A stretch of DNA of 64,000 nt, from the NCBI RefSeq assembly GCF_000971295.1, contig NZ_LANJ01000016.1, forward strand, positions 124,001 to 188,000. Reading direction: 5' to 3'. Shown one piece after another: positions 7,970-15,945 of the stretch. The notes under the pieces were generated by a model. That model ran no database searches. It was not told the origin of the DNA and worked only from the letters and a program-made list of their open reading frames with translations. Made by a program: the position numbers and the translations under genes. The stretch comes from Devosia epidermidihirudinis (GTDB lineage: Bacteria; Pseudomonadota; Alphaproteobacteria; Rhizobiales; Devosiaceae). The stretch's first letter is position 1, and every line of letters starts with the position of its first letter.

Positions 7970-9163
7970 CTAGCCGTGCGGGGTGGCCGGTTCGGGCGGC
8001 AGGCCGGCAGGCGTCGGGGCCTTGCGCGTGCCCAGCGCCTGACAGGCGATGAGCCCGACAACCATGATGGGCAACACCACCAGATAGGAGGTGCGGATAT
8101 CCAGGTGTTCGGCGACAAAGCCGAGCAGCGGTGGCGCGAGGAAGAACACTACGAACGTCACCTGCCCGAGCGCGGCGACATTGACCGCCGAGGGACGGTC
8201 AGTGCGCTGCGCAGCAGCCGACACGGCCAGCGGATAAACCGCCGAACAACCAATGCCGAGCAGGGCAAAGCCGGTGAGCGCCACCCAGGGGGCGGGAGCA
8301 AAGGATACGGCCAACGCGCCAAGGGCGGCGAGAGCCAGCAGGCTCGTGGCGGTGGTGCGAGGGCCGAAGCGGTCAACGATCGGATCGGCAAGAAGGCGCG
8401 TCGCGGCCATGCAGCCCGAGAACAGCGTCAGCGCCAGCCCGCCCACGAACGGCTCGACCGGCGTGGTAAAGGCGTCGCGCATATAGATGGTGGACCAATC
8501 GATGCCTGCACCCTCGACGAGGAATGCGGCAATACCGATCAGGCACAGCGGCAACAGGCCTATAGTGGGGAACGCAATGCGCGGGGTTTCGCCCTGATGC
8601 AGGTTGGCCCGCTTGGGCGCGTTGGTCAGGCCCCACATCATGAAAATGCCGAGCACGAAAACGATGGTGACGACCATGGCCAGGTGCATCTCCATCGAGA
8701 TGCCGGTCTGGCGCACCGACGCACCCAAAAGAGCCGTGATGAAAAAGCCAAGGCTCCAGCTGCCATGGGCCCGGTTCATGAAGCTCTTGCCGAACTGGCC
8801 TTCCAGGCGGTCGGTTTCGACATTGAGATTGATCTCAAGCGCACCAGCCAGCAGCCCGGCAAAGAAGAAGGCGACGAACACCGCTGGCGCCGACGGCAGC
8901 CAGGGAATGATGGCATAGAACACGGCGGTGCCCAGCACGGTGACGAAGGCCGTGGTGCGGGCGCCGAGACGGTCGATCAGGGGCGCCGAGAAGGTCAGCG
9001 ACAGGAGCGAGCCGACGGACATGCCGATAATGGTCATGCCGAGCTGGCCCTCGGTGACCTGCAGATGGGTCTGCAGATCCGGCATGCGGGACAGCAGCGC
9101 CCCCAGAGCGAAGGCGAAGAGGAAGAAGCAGGCATAGATACGGTGTTGGGGAGCAATATTCAC
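7970..9163 (-). CDS. MFS transporter, second of three paralogues
   Basis: This 397-residue MFS carrier resembles its neighbours (SRMPDLQTHLQVTEGQLGMTIIGMSVGS, then NVETDRLEGQFGKSFMNRAHGSWSLGF in segments). It uses a GTG start that overlaps the stop of the upstream paralogue (GTGA), so the genes are translationally coupled. The C-terminal tail is short and Pro-rich. Substrate unknown. Confidence 0.85.
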   Translation of the reverse strand: MNIAPQHRIYACFFLFAFALGALLSRMPDLQTHLQVTEGQLGMTIIGMSVGSLLSLTFSAPLIDRLGARTTAFVTVLGTAVFYAIIPWLPSAPAVFVAFFFAGLLAGALEINLNVETDRLEGQFGKSFMNRAHGSWSLGFFITALLGASVRQTGISMEMHLAMVVTIVFVLGIFMMWGLTNAPKRANLHQGETPRIAFPTIGLLPLCLIGIAAFLVEGAGIDWSTIYMRDAFTTPVEPFVGGLALTLFSGCMAATRLLADPIVDRFGPRTTATSLLALAALGALAVSFAPAPWVALTGFALLGIGCSAVYPLAVSAAAQRTDRPSAVNVAALGQVTFVVFFLAPPLLGFVAEHLDIRTSYLVVLPIMVVGLIACQALGTRKAPTPAGLPPEPATPHG

Positions 9164-10332
9164 GGCGTGACAACCTTGGCGCTACGGCGCGGAGCGAGGA
9201 CCTGTGCAGTGGCGATCCCCAGAATGACGAGCGGCAAGCCAATACCAAAGGTCCACTGAATGCCAAAGTGTTCGGCGACGTAACCGAGCAGCGGCGGTCC
9301 CAGCAGGAAGGCGGTGAAGGAGAACTGCGCCAGTGCCGCCACGTTAATGGCTGCAGGGCGATCGGTCTGCTGCGCCGCCGCCGACATGGCCAGCGGGAAC
9401 AGGGCGCTGGAGCCAACCCCGATCATGGCAAAGCCGAGATAGGCCGACCAGGCAAACGGCGCAAAGAACACCAGCACGACGCCAAGCCCCAGAATGGTGA
9501 GGAGGCTGCGCGCCACCAGAACCGGGCTATAGCGATCGACGAACCCGTCGGCAAAGAAGCGGGCAAAGGCCTGCGAGCCGGCAACGGTTGCCACGGCAAG
9601 ACCGGCCCAGAAGGGTTCGGCGCCAAAGACGTTGCGCATGTAAATGGCCGACCAGTCGATCCCCGCGCCTTCCATCAGCATGGCCGACAGGCACACCGCC
9701 ACCAGCATCATGATGGTGCGGGTGGGGCGCGCGAAATGCGGCGTCTCATCGGTGCTCGACCCAATGCGGTGCGCGGCGGGCTCGAAACGGCCCAGCAGGA
9801 CCAGCGTGGCGACCAGGATCAGCGGCACCATCAGCATGAGGTGGATCTGGGGCGGCAGGCCGGTGCGGGCGATGAACGATCCCAGAATGCCGGTGGAGAA
9901 AAAGCCAAGGCTCCAGAAGGCATGGGCGCGGCTCATGATGCGGCGGCCAATGGCGTGCTCGACCCGGTCGGCCTCGATATTGATGATGACTTCGATGCAA
10001 CCAATGGTCAGGCCCACGGGCACCAGCAGCAGGAAGAACGCCAGGGGGTTCTGCGCCAGCAGCGCCACCGCGTAGAGCGCCGAGAGCAGCGGAATGGCCA
10101 CCAGCAGCACCCGGCGATAGCCGATAGCCTCAATGAAGCGCCCGGCAAAGGTCAGCGAAATCAGCGTGCCCACGGCCGAGCCGATCAGCGCCAGACCGAG
10201 CTGGCCCTCGCCAACGCCCATGGCCTGCTGGATTTCGGGCAGGCGGGGAAACATGGAGCCCATGCAGAACGAGTAAATGAAAAATGCCCCGAACACTCTG
10301 AATTGGGGGGGCAGGTCTAGGCCGAACTTCAT
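9160..10332 (-). CDS. MFS transporter, first gene of the operon
   Basis: This 390-residue, 12-TM MFS carrier opens the MFS-MFS-mmcB-MFS operon. It has the family pattern PRLPEIQQAMGVGEGQLGLALIGSAVGT and the paralogue motif NIEADRVEHAIGRRIMSRAHAFWSLGFF in segments. Upstream, 10425-10440 carries a LacI-type palindrome that probably controls the operon. Triplication in tandem suggests related but diverging substrates. Confidence 0.85.
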   Translation of the reverse strand: MKFGLDLPPQFRVFGAFFIYSFCMGSMFPRLPEIQQAMGVGEGQLGLALIGSAVGTLISLTFAGRFIEAIGYRRVLLVAIPLLSALYAVALLAQNPLAFFLLLVPVGLTIGCIEVIINIEADRVEHAIGRRIMSRAHAFWSLGFFSTGILGSFIARTGLPPQIHLMLMVPLILVATLVLLGRFEPAAHRIGSSTDETPHFARPTRTIMMLVAVCLSAMLMEGAGIDWSAIYMRNVFGAEPFWAGLAVATVAGSQAFARFFADGFVDRYSPVLVARSLLTILGLGVVLVFFAPFAWSAYLGFAMIGVGSSALFPLAMSAAAQQTDRPAAINVAALAQFSFTAFLLGPPLLGYVAEHFGIQWTFGIGLPLVILGIATAQVLAPRRSAKVVTP

Positions 10333-10402
10333 GGGAACTTCACTCGCGGAGTCGAATATTGCGGGCGAGGCTATGCGAAATAGTGAATCGGGGAAATAGG
10401 GG

Positions 10403-10440
10403 GTTGAAACGTTTTCTGAACTTTATTGCAACGTTGCAAT
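10403..10440. promoter_or_regulatory. LacI-family-type operator pair upstream of the MFS operon
   Basis: ATTGCAACGTTGCAAT (10425-10440) is a perfect 16-bp palindrome with the central CG typical of LacI-family operators. A weaker match, TTGAAACGTTTTCT (10404-10417), has its CG centre exactly 22 bp away, two helical turns. Both lie 72-110 bp upstream of the first MFS start. No LacI-family gene is in the window, so the regulator would be encoded elsewhere. Confidence 0.55.
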
Positions 10441-10455
10441 TGCGTCACGCCGAGC

Positions 10456-11013
10456 TTAGCCCTGCTGCTGCACATAGGGTTCGTCGCGCAGCACATTGAC
10501 CCCATGGGTGGTGTCGCGAACGATCTCGAGACGGCGGAACTGACCGCCCAGCCGCGTCTCGGCCGCACGGGTTGGCGCGGTGACCCGATCGCGTCGATCC
10601 GGGCCGAAATAGCTCGCGGTCTCGTAATACAGCAGCGACCTGCCGATCTGGCGCTCGATGCGGCTCGCCACGCGTGCCTCGGTGAAGGGCCGGGTAATGA
10701 CGTCATCAAAGCCCATATTGATACAGCGGTTGATGGTGACGCGCTGTGGGCTCTCGGAAAAGTAGATCAGCGGGCAAAAGCGGATGCGCCGGCCGGGGCT
10801 GAAGCGGATGGCATCGGCAATACCCTGCAGGCTCGCGGGATCGGACACGGGGGCAAACAGGAAAAAGCAGAGCGGGGTGACGCTGGCTTGGAGCTCGGCC
10901 TGCGCAATGCCGGCATAGGGCAGCACTTCCACGAATTCGAGCCGCCGCGCCAACTCCATCAAGGCGGCGCCAGCCCCGTCCATCGGCCCAACAATATAGG
11001 CGGTGGCGTTCAT
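10456..11013 (-). CDS. Degenerate response-regulator receiver protein
   Basis: This 185-residue protein looks like an N-terminal receiver fold (NATAYIVGPMDG to DDVITRPFTEARVASRIERQI), then a conserved tail with YFGPDRRDR. The usual phosphoacceptor Asp at the end of strand 3 is replaced within FFLFAPVSDP, and the strand-5 Lys-Pro becomes Arg-Pro, so it is probably a pseudo-receiver that cannot be phosphorylated normally. I chose the ATG at 11013 because GGAGG lies 5 nt upstream. No output domain or kinase is adjacent. Confidence 0.6.
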   Translation of the reverse strand: MNATAYIVGPMDGAGAALMELARRLEFVEVLPYAGIAQAELQASVTPLCFFLFAPVSDPASLQGIADAIRFSPGRRIRFCPLIYFSESPQRVTINRCINMGFDDVITRPFTEARVASRIERQIGRSLLYYETASYFGPDRRDRVTAPTRAAETRLGGQFRRLEIVRDTTHGVNVLRDEPYVQQQG

Positions 11014-11129
11014 CCATGCCTCCTGCGTTCCCAAGGGGGAGCCTAGAGGCTGGGTGCTAAAGGATGGCTAAGAAACTGAAGTCTTTGTTGCCAGAGCATC
11101 GCGCATTTGTACGGAGCCCTTAACAGAAC

Positions 11130-11154
11130 GGGCCGCCAGATGGTCAGGCGGCCC
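11130..11154 (-). terminator. Stem-loop downstream of the RlpA-like gene
   Basis: GGGCCGCC and GGCGGCCC pair across a 9-nt loop, 26 bp past the stop. There is no strong T tract after it, so it is a weak terminator or an RNA 3' end stabiliser. Confidence 0.45.
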
Positions 11155-11179
11155 CGGTCAAAAACGAGTTTGGTACAGC

Positions 11180-11533
11180 TCAGAGCTGCTCGATGCACAC
11201 CGATGTGGTGCCGCGATTGCGGAAGCCGAGCTTGGTTGCAGCGGCCTTGCTCAAATCGATGATGCGGCTGCCATGGAACGGCCCGCGATCATTGATGGTC
11301 ACCTGGATCTGATTGCCAGTGCGCTGGTCGGTCACCATCAGTTTGGTGCCGAAGGGAAGGGAACGATGCGCCGCCGTCATGGCGTTCTCGTTGAAGGTTT
11401 CTCCGGATGCGGCTTTCTTCCCGTTAAAGCCGGGACCGTACCAGGAGGCGCCGCCGCATTGGGCATAGGCTGCAGTGGAAAAGGTGAGGAGGGCTGCAGC
11501 AATTGCGGCGACTGAAACGGCTTTTCTAATCAA
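11180..11533 (-). CDS. RlpA-like double-psi beta-barrel protein
   Basis: This 117-residue exported protein has a signal peptide (RKAVSVAAIAAALLTFSTAAYA, cleavage likely after AYA). A single DPBB domain follows, with ASWYGPGFNGKKAASGETFNENAMTAAHRSLPFG in segments and the NDRGPF motif holding the conserved Asp. RlpA proteins act on peptidoglycan at the septum, but this small version lacks a SPOR domain, so septal targeting is not expected. The start is a TTG at 11533 with only a weak ribosome binding site. Confidence 0.85.
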   Translation of the reverse strand: MIRKAVSVAAIAAALLTFSTAAYAQCGGASWYGPGFNGKKAASGETFNENAMTAAHRSLPFGTKLMVTDQRTGNQIQVTINDRGPFHGSRIIDLSKAAATKLGFRNRGTTSVCIEQL

Positions 11534-11961
11534 GCTAAGAACTCACAATAGTTAACGTGAGTGGTGCTCTAAATGTCTGGACGGGCCAGAATGTGGGCAT
11601 ATTGGGCGCAACTGGCCTCAGTCGGGCCTGTGTTGCAGCCAAGTCGCAGTTTTGCGTCAGTGCTGCTGACGATACTGGACGTGACTCTGCCCCAATTGGA
11701 GGAAATGAATCCGGGATTCGCCGAGTCCCTAGAACGACTCCGAGCCATAAGCGGAAAACCCGGATTCAACTTCCGCACTGTGGCCCATGCGCCACGGTTC
11801 CCGCTGAAGTGCCGGAAAACCGGGCTTTTCAGGAATCTGACCCTGTGAATTACGGTCAAAACTCCCCGTCGCCGTCAGATCTGGGCGCAAATGTGGCGGC
11901 GATTGTGGCCTTTTGCTTGACGTCGGGACGGCCCAGGCGGAGTTTGGCGCGTCAAACACAG
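11534..11961. other. Intergenic region between the RlpA-like gene and doxX-like gene
   Basis: This 428-bp divergent spacer should contain promoters for both flanking genes. I see a possible -35 TTGACG at 11917-11922 before the DoxX gene, with a poor -10. Three loosely related AACCCGGATTC-type motifs occur around 11709-11835. No convincing short gene is present; the open frame across 11573-11848 lacks any family pattern. Confidence 0.4.
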
Positions 11962-11970
11962 GTGTTCGCC

Positions 11971-12339
11971 GTGACCACGTCGCTCGTTCTCATCGCTATC
12001 GGTCGGGTTTTGATCGGGGCGCTGTTCGTCATTGCTGCCATCCAGAACCTGATCAACCTCAAGCAGCGCGTGACCATTCCCACCAATTACGGGTTTGTGC
12101 TGCCCCCGCCGGTAACGGTGCTGGGCTTTGCCGTGCAATTGCTGGGCGGCTTGTCGGTGGTGCTGGGGATTTATCCGGCCTGGGGCGCGGCAGCGCTGAT
12201 CGTCTTCCTCGTTCTGGCGACGGGCCTGTTCCACAACGCGCTGCTGTTCAAAAAGCCCGAGCGCGACAACCACGTCTATCTGGTCACCGTCAACACGGCG
12301 CTGGCCGGTGCCATGCTCCTCATTATCGCCCTGGGCTGA
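11971..12339 (+). CDS. DoxX family membrane protein
   Basis: About 122 residues with four hydrophobic segments: LVLIAIGRVLIGALFVIAAIQNLIN at the N-terminus, then the LGFAVQLLGGLSVVLGIYPAWGAAALIVFLV pattern of DoxX-like proteins in segments. The start is GTG, either at 11971 or 11962. The longer upstream frame has no homology-like features, so I excluded it. DoxX proteins are membrane redox-related factors of unclear role. The EamA gene begins 13 bp after its stop. Confidence 0.8.
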   Translation: MTTSLVLIAIGRVLIGALFVIAAIQNLINLKQRVTIPTNYGFVLPPPVTVLGFAVQLLGGLSVVLGIYPAWGAAALIVFLVLATGLFHNALLFKKPERDNHVYLVTVNTALAGAMLLIIALG

Positions 12340-12352
12340 ATTCAAAACATCC

Positions 12353-13258
12353 ATGACTGATACGTCCAACCAGCGCCTTCTGGCGCATCTGGCCATGCTG
12401 GCCTTCGCCCTGATGATCGCGGGCTCCTTCACTTTCGGCGCCATGGTGGTCGACGATATTGGCCCGGTGCCGCTCAATGCGATCCGCTTTGTCATTGGCG
12501 CGGCCATGATGGGGGCCTTTGCCTTTGGGCCGATGCGGCAGAAATTCGTATTCCCGGCCGCGCCGTGGCGCTTTGCCATTCTGGGCCTGCTGATGGCGGT
12601 CTATTTCGTCTCGATGTTCATCGCGTTGCAGTTCACCGCGCCGATTGCCACCAGCGCGGTGTTTACTCTGATCCCGCTGATGGCAGCCGGGTTTGGGCTG
12701 GTGCTGCTGGGTCAGCGCACCGGGCCGGTGGGGCTGCTCAGCCTGTTGCTGGCCGCGCTTGGGTCGGTCTGGGTGATTTTCCGGGGTGATCTGGCGGTGC
12801 TGGCGGCTTTCGATATCGGCAAGGGCGAGCTGATCTATTTCGTCGGCTGCCTGTGCTACGCGATCTATACCCCGCTGCTGCGCAAGTTCAGTCGCGGCGA
12901 GCCGGCCGTTGTGGCGAGCTTTTTCACCCTCAGCTGCACCGCGCTCTGGGTCTGCCTTTATGGCGTCCCCTCCATTGCGGCAACCAACTGGCTGGCGCTG
13001 CCCAGCCATGTCTGGTGGGTGATCCTCTATCTCGCCATCTTCCCTACGGCGCTGAGCTTTTTCTGCGTGCAGTTTGCCTCCCTGCGCCTGCCCGCCGCAA
13101 AGGTCATTGCCTATGGCTATCTGACGCCGGTGTTTGTCATCGGCTTTGAGGGCCTTGTCGGACACGGCTGGGCGAGCCTGTCAGTGCTGGCCGGGGCGGC
13201 TGTGGTGGTGCTGGGACTGTTGGTTTTGGCATTGGTGCCGGAGCGAAGCGCGCGCTAG
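12353..13258 (+). CDS. EamA/DMT family transporter
   Basis: This 301-residue protein has ten hydrophobic segments arranged as two EamA repeats (first near 10-135, second near 150-295). Typical features are FTAPIATSAVFTLIPLMAAGFG and LRLPAAKVIAYGYLTPVFVI. DMT-family proteins export or import small metabolites such as amino acids; the substrate is not predictable. It follows the DoxX-like gene by 13 bp, a likely two-gene unit. Confidence 0.87.
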   Translation: MTDTSNQRLLAHLAMLAFALMIAGSFTFGAMVVDDIGPVPLNAIRFVIGAAMMGAFAFGPMRQKFVFPAAPWRFAILGLLMAVYFVSMFIALQFTAPIATSAVFTLIPLMAAGFGLVLLGQRTGPVGLLSLLLAALGSVWVIFRGDLAVLAAFDIGKGELIYFVGCLCYAIYTPLLRKFSRGEPAVVASFFTLSCTALWVCLYGVPSIAATNWLALPSHVWWVILYLAIFPTALSFFCVQFASLRLPAAKVIAYGYLTPVFVIGFEGLVGHGWASLSVLAGAAVVVLGLLVLALVPERSAR

Positions 13259-13355
13259 CATCTATACATTTATGAATGGATCGCATCCAGATTTCGCCAA
13301 TTCGCATCATCAGTGAATGCGTCTAGCTTTGCTCGCAACAGATGAGGATCGCGCC

Positions 13356-13763
13356 ATGACGACAATTGAGCAAACCAGAAATCCCAGCCTATTGGGCAAT
13401 GTCGTGCTGTTGCAGCGGCTGGAGGGGCTGGCGGCGCTGGGTCTTGGCGTTGCTGCCTATGTCTGGCTCGGCCAGTCCTGGCTGGTGTTCGCGCTGCTGT
13501 TCTTCGTGCCCGATCTTTTCATGCTGGGCTATCTGCGTTCGCCGCGCATCGGGGCGATCAGCTATAATCTGGTGCACACTTATACAGCGCCTGCGCTTGT
13601 TGCCCTGTCGGGGCTGATGCTGGGCCCGATTGCCTATGGCATCGCCGCCATCTGGACCGCCCATATCGGCGCCGACCGGATGCTGGGTTATGGCCTCAAA
13701 TTCGAAACCGGGTTCGAGCACACCCATATGGGGCGCATCGGCAAGGCGCGCCGCAAGAGCTAG
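13356..13763 (+). CDS. DUF4260 family membrane protein
   Basis: This 135-residue protein has the DUF4260 pattern: LLQRLEGLAALGLGVAAYVWLGQSWLVF, then FFVPDLFMLGYL and the C-terminal HIGADRMLGYGLKFETGFEHTHMGRIG in segments. Three or four TM helices are predicted. The ATG at 13356 has a GAGGA sequence 9-13 nt upstream. Function unknown. It converges with rutR, and the two stop codons overlap. Confidence 0.85.
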   Translation: MTTIEQTRNPSLLGNVVLLQRLEGLAALGLGVAAYVWLGQSWLVFALLFFVPDLFMLGYLRSPRIGAISYNLVHTYTAPALVALSGLMLGPIAYGIAAIWTAHIGADRMLGYGLKFETGFEHTHMGRIGKARRKS

Positions 13764-14491
13764 GCTGGCTTGCCGGGCTGCTTGCGTGGCGTCAGGCCAA
13801 ACAGGAACAGCTGTTCGAGATAGCGCGCCGCATCTTCAAAGCGCCCTTCGCCGCCCCGTGCTGGTCCCAGCACGGCGCGCACCTGCACGTCGAAATCGGC
13901 ATAGTGCTGGGTGGTCGCCCAGATCGAGAAGATCAGGTGATAGGGGTCGGTCCGGGCCAGCTTGCCCTCGTCCATCCAGCCCAGCAGCACCTGCGCCTTT
14001 TCATCGACGAGATTTTTGAGATCGACCTCGATCATTTCGATGATGCGGGGCGCGCCTTGCAGCATTTCATTGGCGAAGAGGCGACTTTCGCGCGGGAAGT
14101 CGCGCGCCATTTCCAGCTTGCGGCGAATATAGGAGCGGATCTCGGGGAAGGGATCGCCCTTGGCGTCCATCTCGCGCAGCGGCGCCAGCCAGGTGACGAG
14201 CAGCTCGCTCATCAGGCGGCGATGGATCTCTTCCTTGCGCGGAAAATAGTACAAGAGATTGGGTTTGCTCATCCCCGCAACCTCGGCGATCTGGTCGATC
14301 GTCGAGCCGCGAAACCCGTGGACGGAAAACACTTCCAGCGCTGCTTCGAGGATTATGTCCTGCTTCTCCCGCTGAATACGGGTGAGCGGTCGCGCTTTGA
14401 CGGGCACACCGCTGCCTGCCTTGGCGTCAGCATCTTGCTGGCGCCGCGGCGGAACCGGGGCTTCGTTACTTTTCAGCTTTGAGGGCGGCAT
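13760..14491 (-). CDS. rutR: TetR-family regulator RutR
   Basis: This 243-residue protein has an N-terminal basic extension, a TetR HTH (ILEAALEVFSVHGFRGSTIDQIAEVAGMSKPNLLYYF in segments, about residues 46-85) and the RutR-specific C-terminal domain with RRKLEMARDFPRESRLFANEMLQGAP. In E. coli RutR senses uracil and thymine and controls pyrimidine use. Here it diverges from the beta-alanine aminotransferase gene. A near-perfect RutR operator lies at 14527-14542, so autoregulation and control of the catabolic operon are likely. The start at 14491 was chosen over an upstream ATG with an atypical sequence. Confidence 0.9.
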   Translation of the reverse strand: MPPSKLKSNEAPVPPRRQQDADAKAGSGVPVKARPLTRIQREKQDIILEAALEVFSVHGFRGSTIDQIAEVAGMSKPNLLYYFPRKEEIHRRLMSELLVTWLAPLREMDAKGDPFPEIRSYIRRKLEMARDFPRESRLFANEMLQGAPRIIEMIEVDLKNLVDEKAQVLLGWMDEGKLARTDPYHLIFSIWATTQHYADFDVQVRAVLGPARGGEGRFEDAARYLEQLFLFGLTPRKQPGKPA

Positions 14492-14526
14492 TTTCGCCTT
14501 GCTAGAAAGTTTGGGAGTGCTAACAT

Positions 14527-14542
14527 TTTTCCAACTGGTCAA
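14527..14542. promoter_or_regulatory. RutR-type operator
   Basis: TTTTCCA-AC-TGGTCAA matches the published E. coli RutR consensus TTGACCA-NN-TGGTCAA at 12 of 14 fixed positions; the right half is perfect. It sits in the rutR/aminotransferase divergent region, 36 bp from the rutR start and 75 bp before the aminotransferase start. Confidence 0.75.
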
Positions 14543-14616
14543 AATTCTTGGCAATGGCGTTCCACGTCAAGTGCCAAAAACAGATCCAGCACGAATTCAA
14601 CGGGAGTGAGGGTTTC

Positions 14617-15945
14617 GTGTCCAATTCAAGCAGTGTGGTGCCGAACGATCTAAGCGCATTCTGGATGCCCTTCACGGCGAACCGGCAGTTCAAGAAATCC
14701 CCGCGCATGTTCGTGGCTGCCAAGGACATGCATTACACCACATCCGATGGCCGCCAGGTGCTCGATGGCACGGCGGGCCTGTGGTGCGTCAATGCGGGCC
14801 ATGCCCGCCCCAAGATTACCGAAGCGATTGCCAAGCAGGCCGCCGAGCTCGATTACGCCCCGGCCTTCCAGATGGGCCACCCCAAGGCGTTCGAGCTGGC
14901 CAATCGGCTGGTCGATATTGCCCCCGAAGGGCTCGACCACGTGCTGTTCACCAATTCGGGCTCTGAATCGGTCGAGACGGCGCTGAAGGTCGCTCTGGCC
15001 TATCACCGCGTCAAAGGCGACGGCAGCCGTACCCGCCTGATCGGCCGCGAACGCGCCTATCACGGCGTCAATTTCGGCGGCATCTCGGTGGGTGGCATTG
15101 TCACCAACCGCAAGATGTTCGGCACCCTGCTGACCGGCGTCGATCACATGCCGCACACCCATAACCTCGCCAAAAACGCCTTCTCTAAGGGCCTGCCGGA
15201 ATATGGCGTGGAGCTGGCCGACGAGCTCGAACGCATCGTCACCCTGCACGATGCATCGACCATTGCCGCTGTCATCGTTGAGCCCGTTGCTGGCTCGACC
15301 GGTGTGCTGATCCCGCCAGCGGGCTATCTCAAGCGCCTGCGCGAAATCACCAAAAAGCACGGCATTCTCTTGATTTTCGACGAGGTCATCACCGGCTTTG
15401 GTCGTCTTGGTACCCCGTTTGGTGCCGACTATTTCGGCGTCGTCCCTGATATCATGGTGACGGCAAAGGGCCTGACCAACGGCATCATCCCGATGGGTGC
15501 GGTCATGGTCTCTGCTGAAATCCACGACGCCTTCATGGGCGGGCCGGAACACGTTATCGAATTCTTCCACGGCTATACCTATTCGGGTAACCCCGTGGCC
15601 TCGGCGGCGGCTCTTGCCACCCTCGAAACCTATAAGGACGAAGACCTGCTGACGCGCGGCACCGAAATGGGCGTCCATTTCGCCGAGGCGCTGCACTCGC
15701 TTCGGGGTGAGCCCCATGTGATTGATATCCGCAATATCGGCATGGTTGGCGCCATCGAGCTTGAGCCGATCGCGGGGTCCCCCACCAAGCGCGCCTTCTC
15801 GGCATTCCTCGCTGCCTACGAAGCCGGTTTCCTGATCCGCACCACGGGCGACATCATCGCACTGTCGCCGCCGCTGATCATTTCCAAGGCGCAGATTGCA
15901 GAACTGATCGACGGCCTTCGTGCGGTCCTGAGGAGCATCGACTAA
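14617..15945 (+). CDS. Omega-amino acid (beta-alanine):pyruvate aminotransferase
   Basis: This 442-residue class-III PLP aminotransferase probably moves the amino group of beta-alanine to pyruvate, giving malonate semialdehyde and alanine. [19 protein letters not shown] at the N-terminus and [13 protein letters not shown] are typical. The Schiff-base lysine is Lys284 in [19 protein letters not shown] start at 14617 was chosen because the family begins at this point; the frame upstream runs through the promoter region. Its stop overlaps the next start (TAATG). Context (rutR, dihydropyrimidinase) argues for beta-alanine as substrate. Confidence 0.9.
   Translation: MSNSSSVVPNDLSAFWMPFTANRQFKKSPRMFVAAKDMHYTTSDGRQVLDGTAGLWCVNAGHARPKITEAIAKQAAELDYAPAFQMGHPKAFELANRLVDIAPEGLDHVLFTNSGSESVETALKVALAYHRVKGDGSRTRLIGRERAYHGVNFGGISVGGIVTNRKMFGTLLTGVDHMPHTHNLAKNAFSKGLPEYGVELADELERIVTLHDASTIAAVIVEPVAGSTGVLIPPAGYLKRLREITKKHGILLIFDEVITGFGRLGTPFGADYFGVVPDIMVTAKGLTNGIIPMGAVMVSAEIHDAFMGGPEHVIEFFHGYTYSGNPVASAAALATLETYKDEDLLTRGTEMGVHFAEALHSLRGEPHVIDIRNIGMVGAIELEPIAGSPTKRAFSAFLAAYEAGFLIRTTGDIIALSPPLIISKAQIAELIDGLRAVLRSID

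Noticed and set aside
7532..9259. 575-codon open frame antisense to mmcB and an MFS gene
   Set aside because: It spans two real genes, and its His/Gln/Arg-rich sequence is typical of antisense frames to membrane proteins.
11573..11848. 91-codon open frame in the rlpA-doxX gap
   Set aside because: No ribosome binding site, no family pattern and irregular composition.
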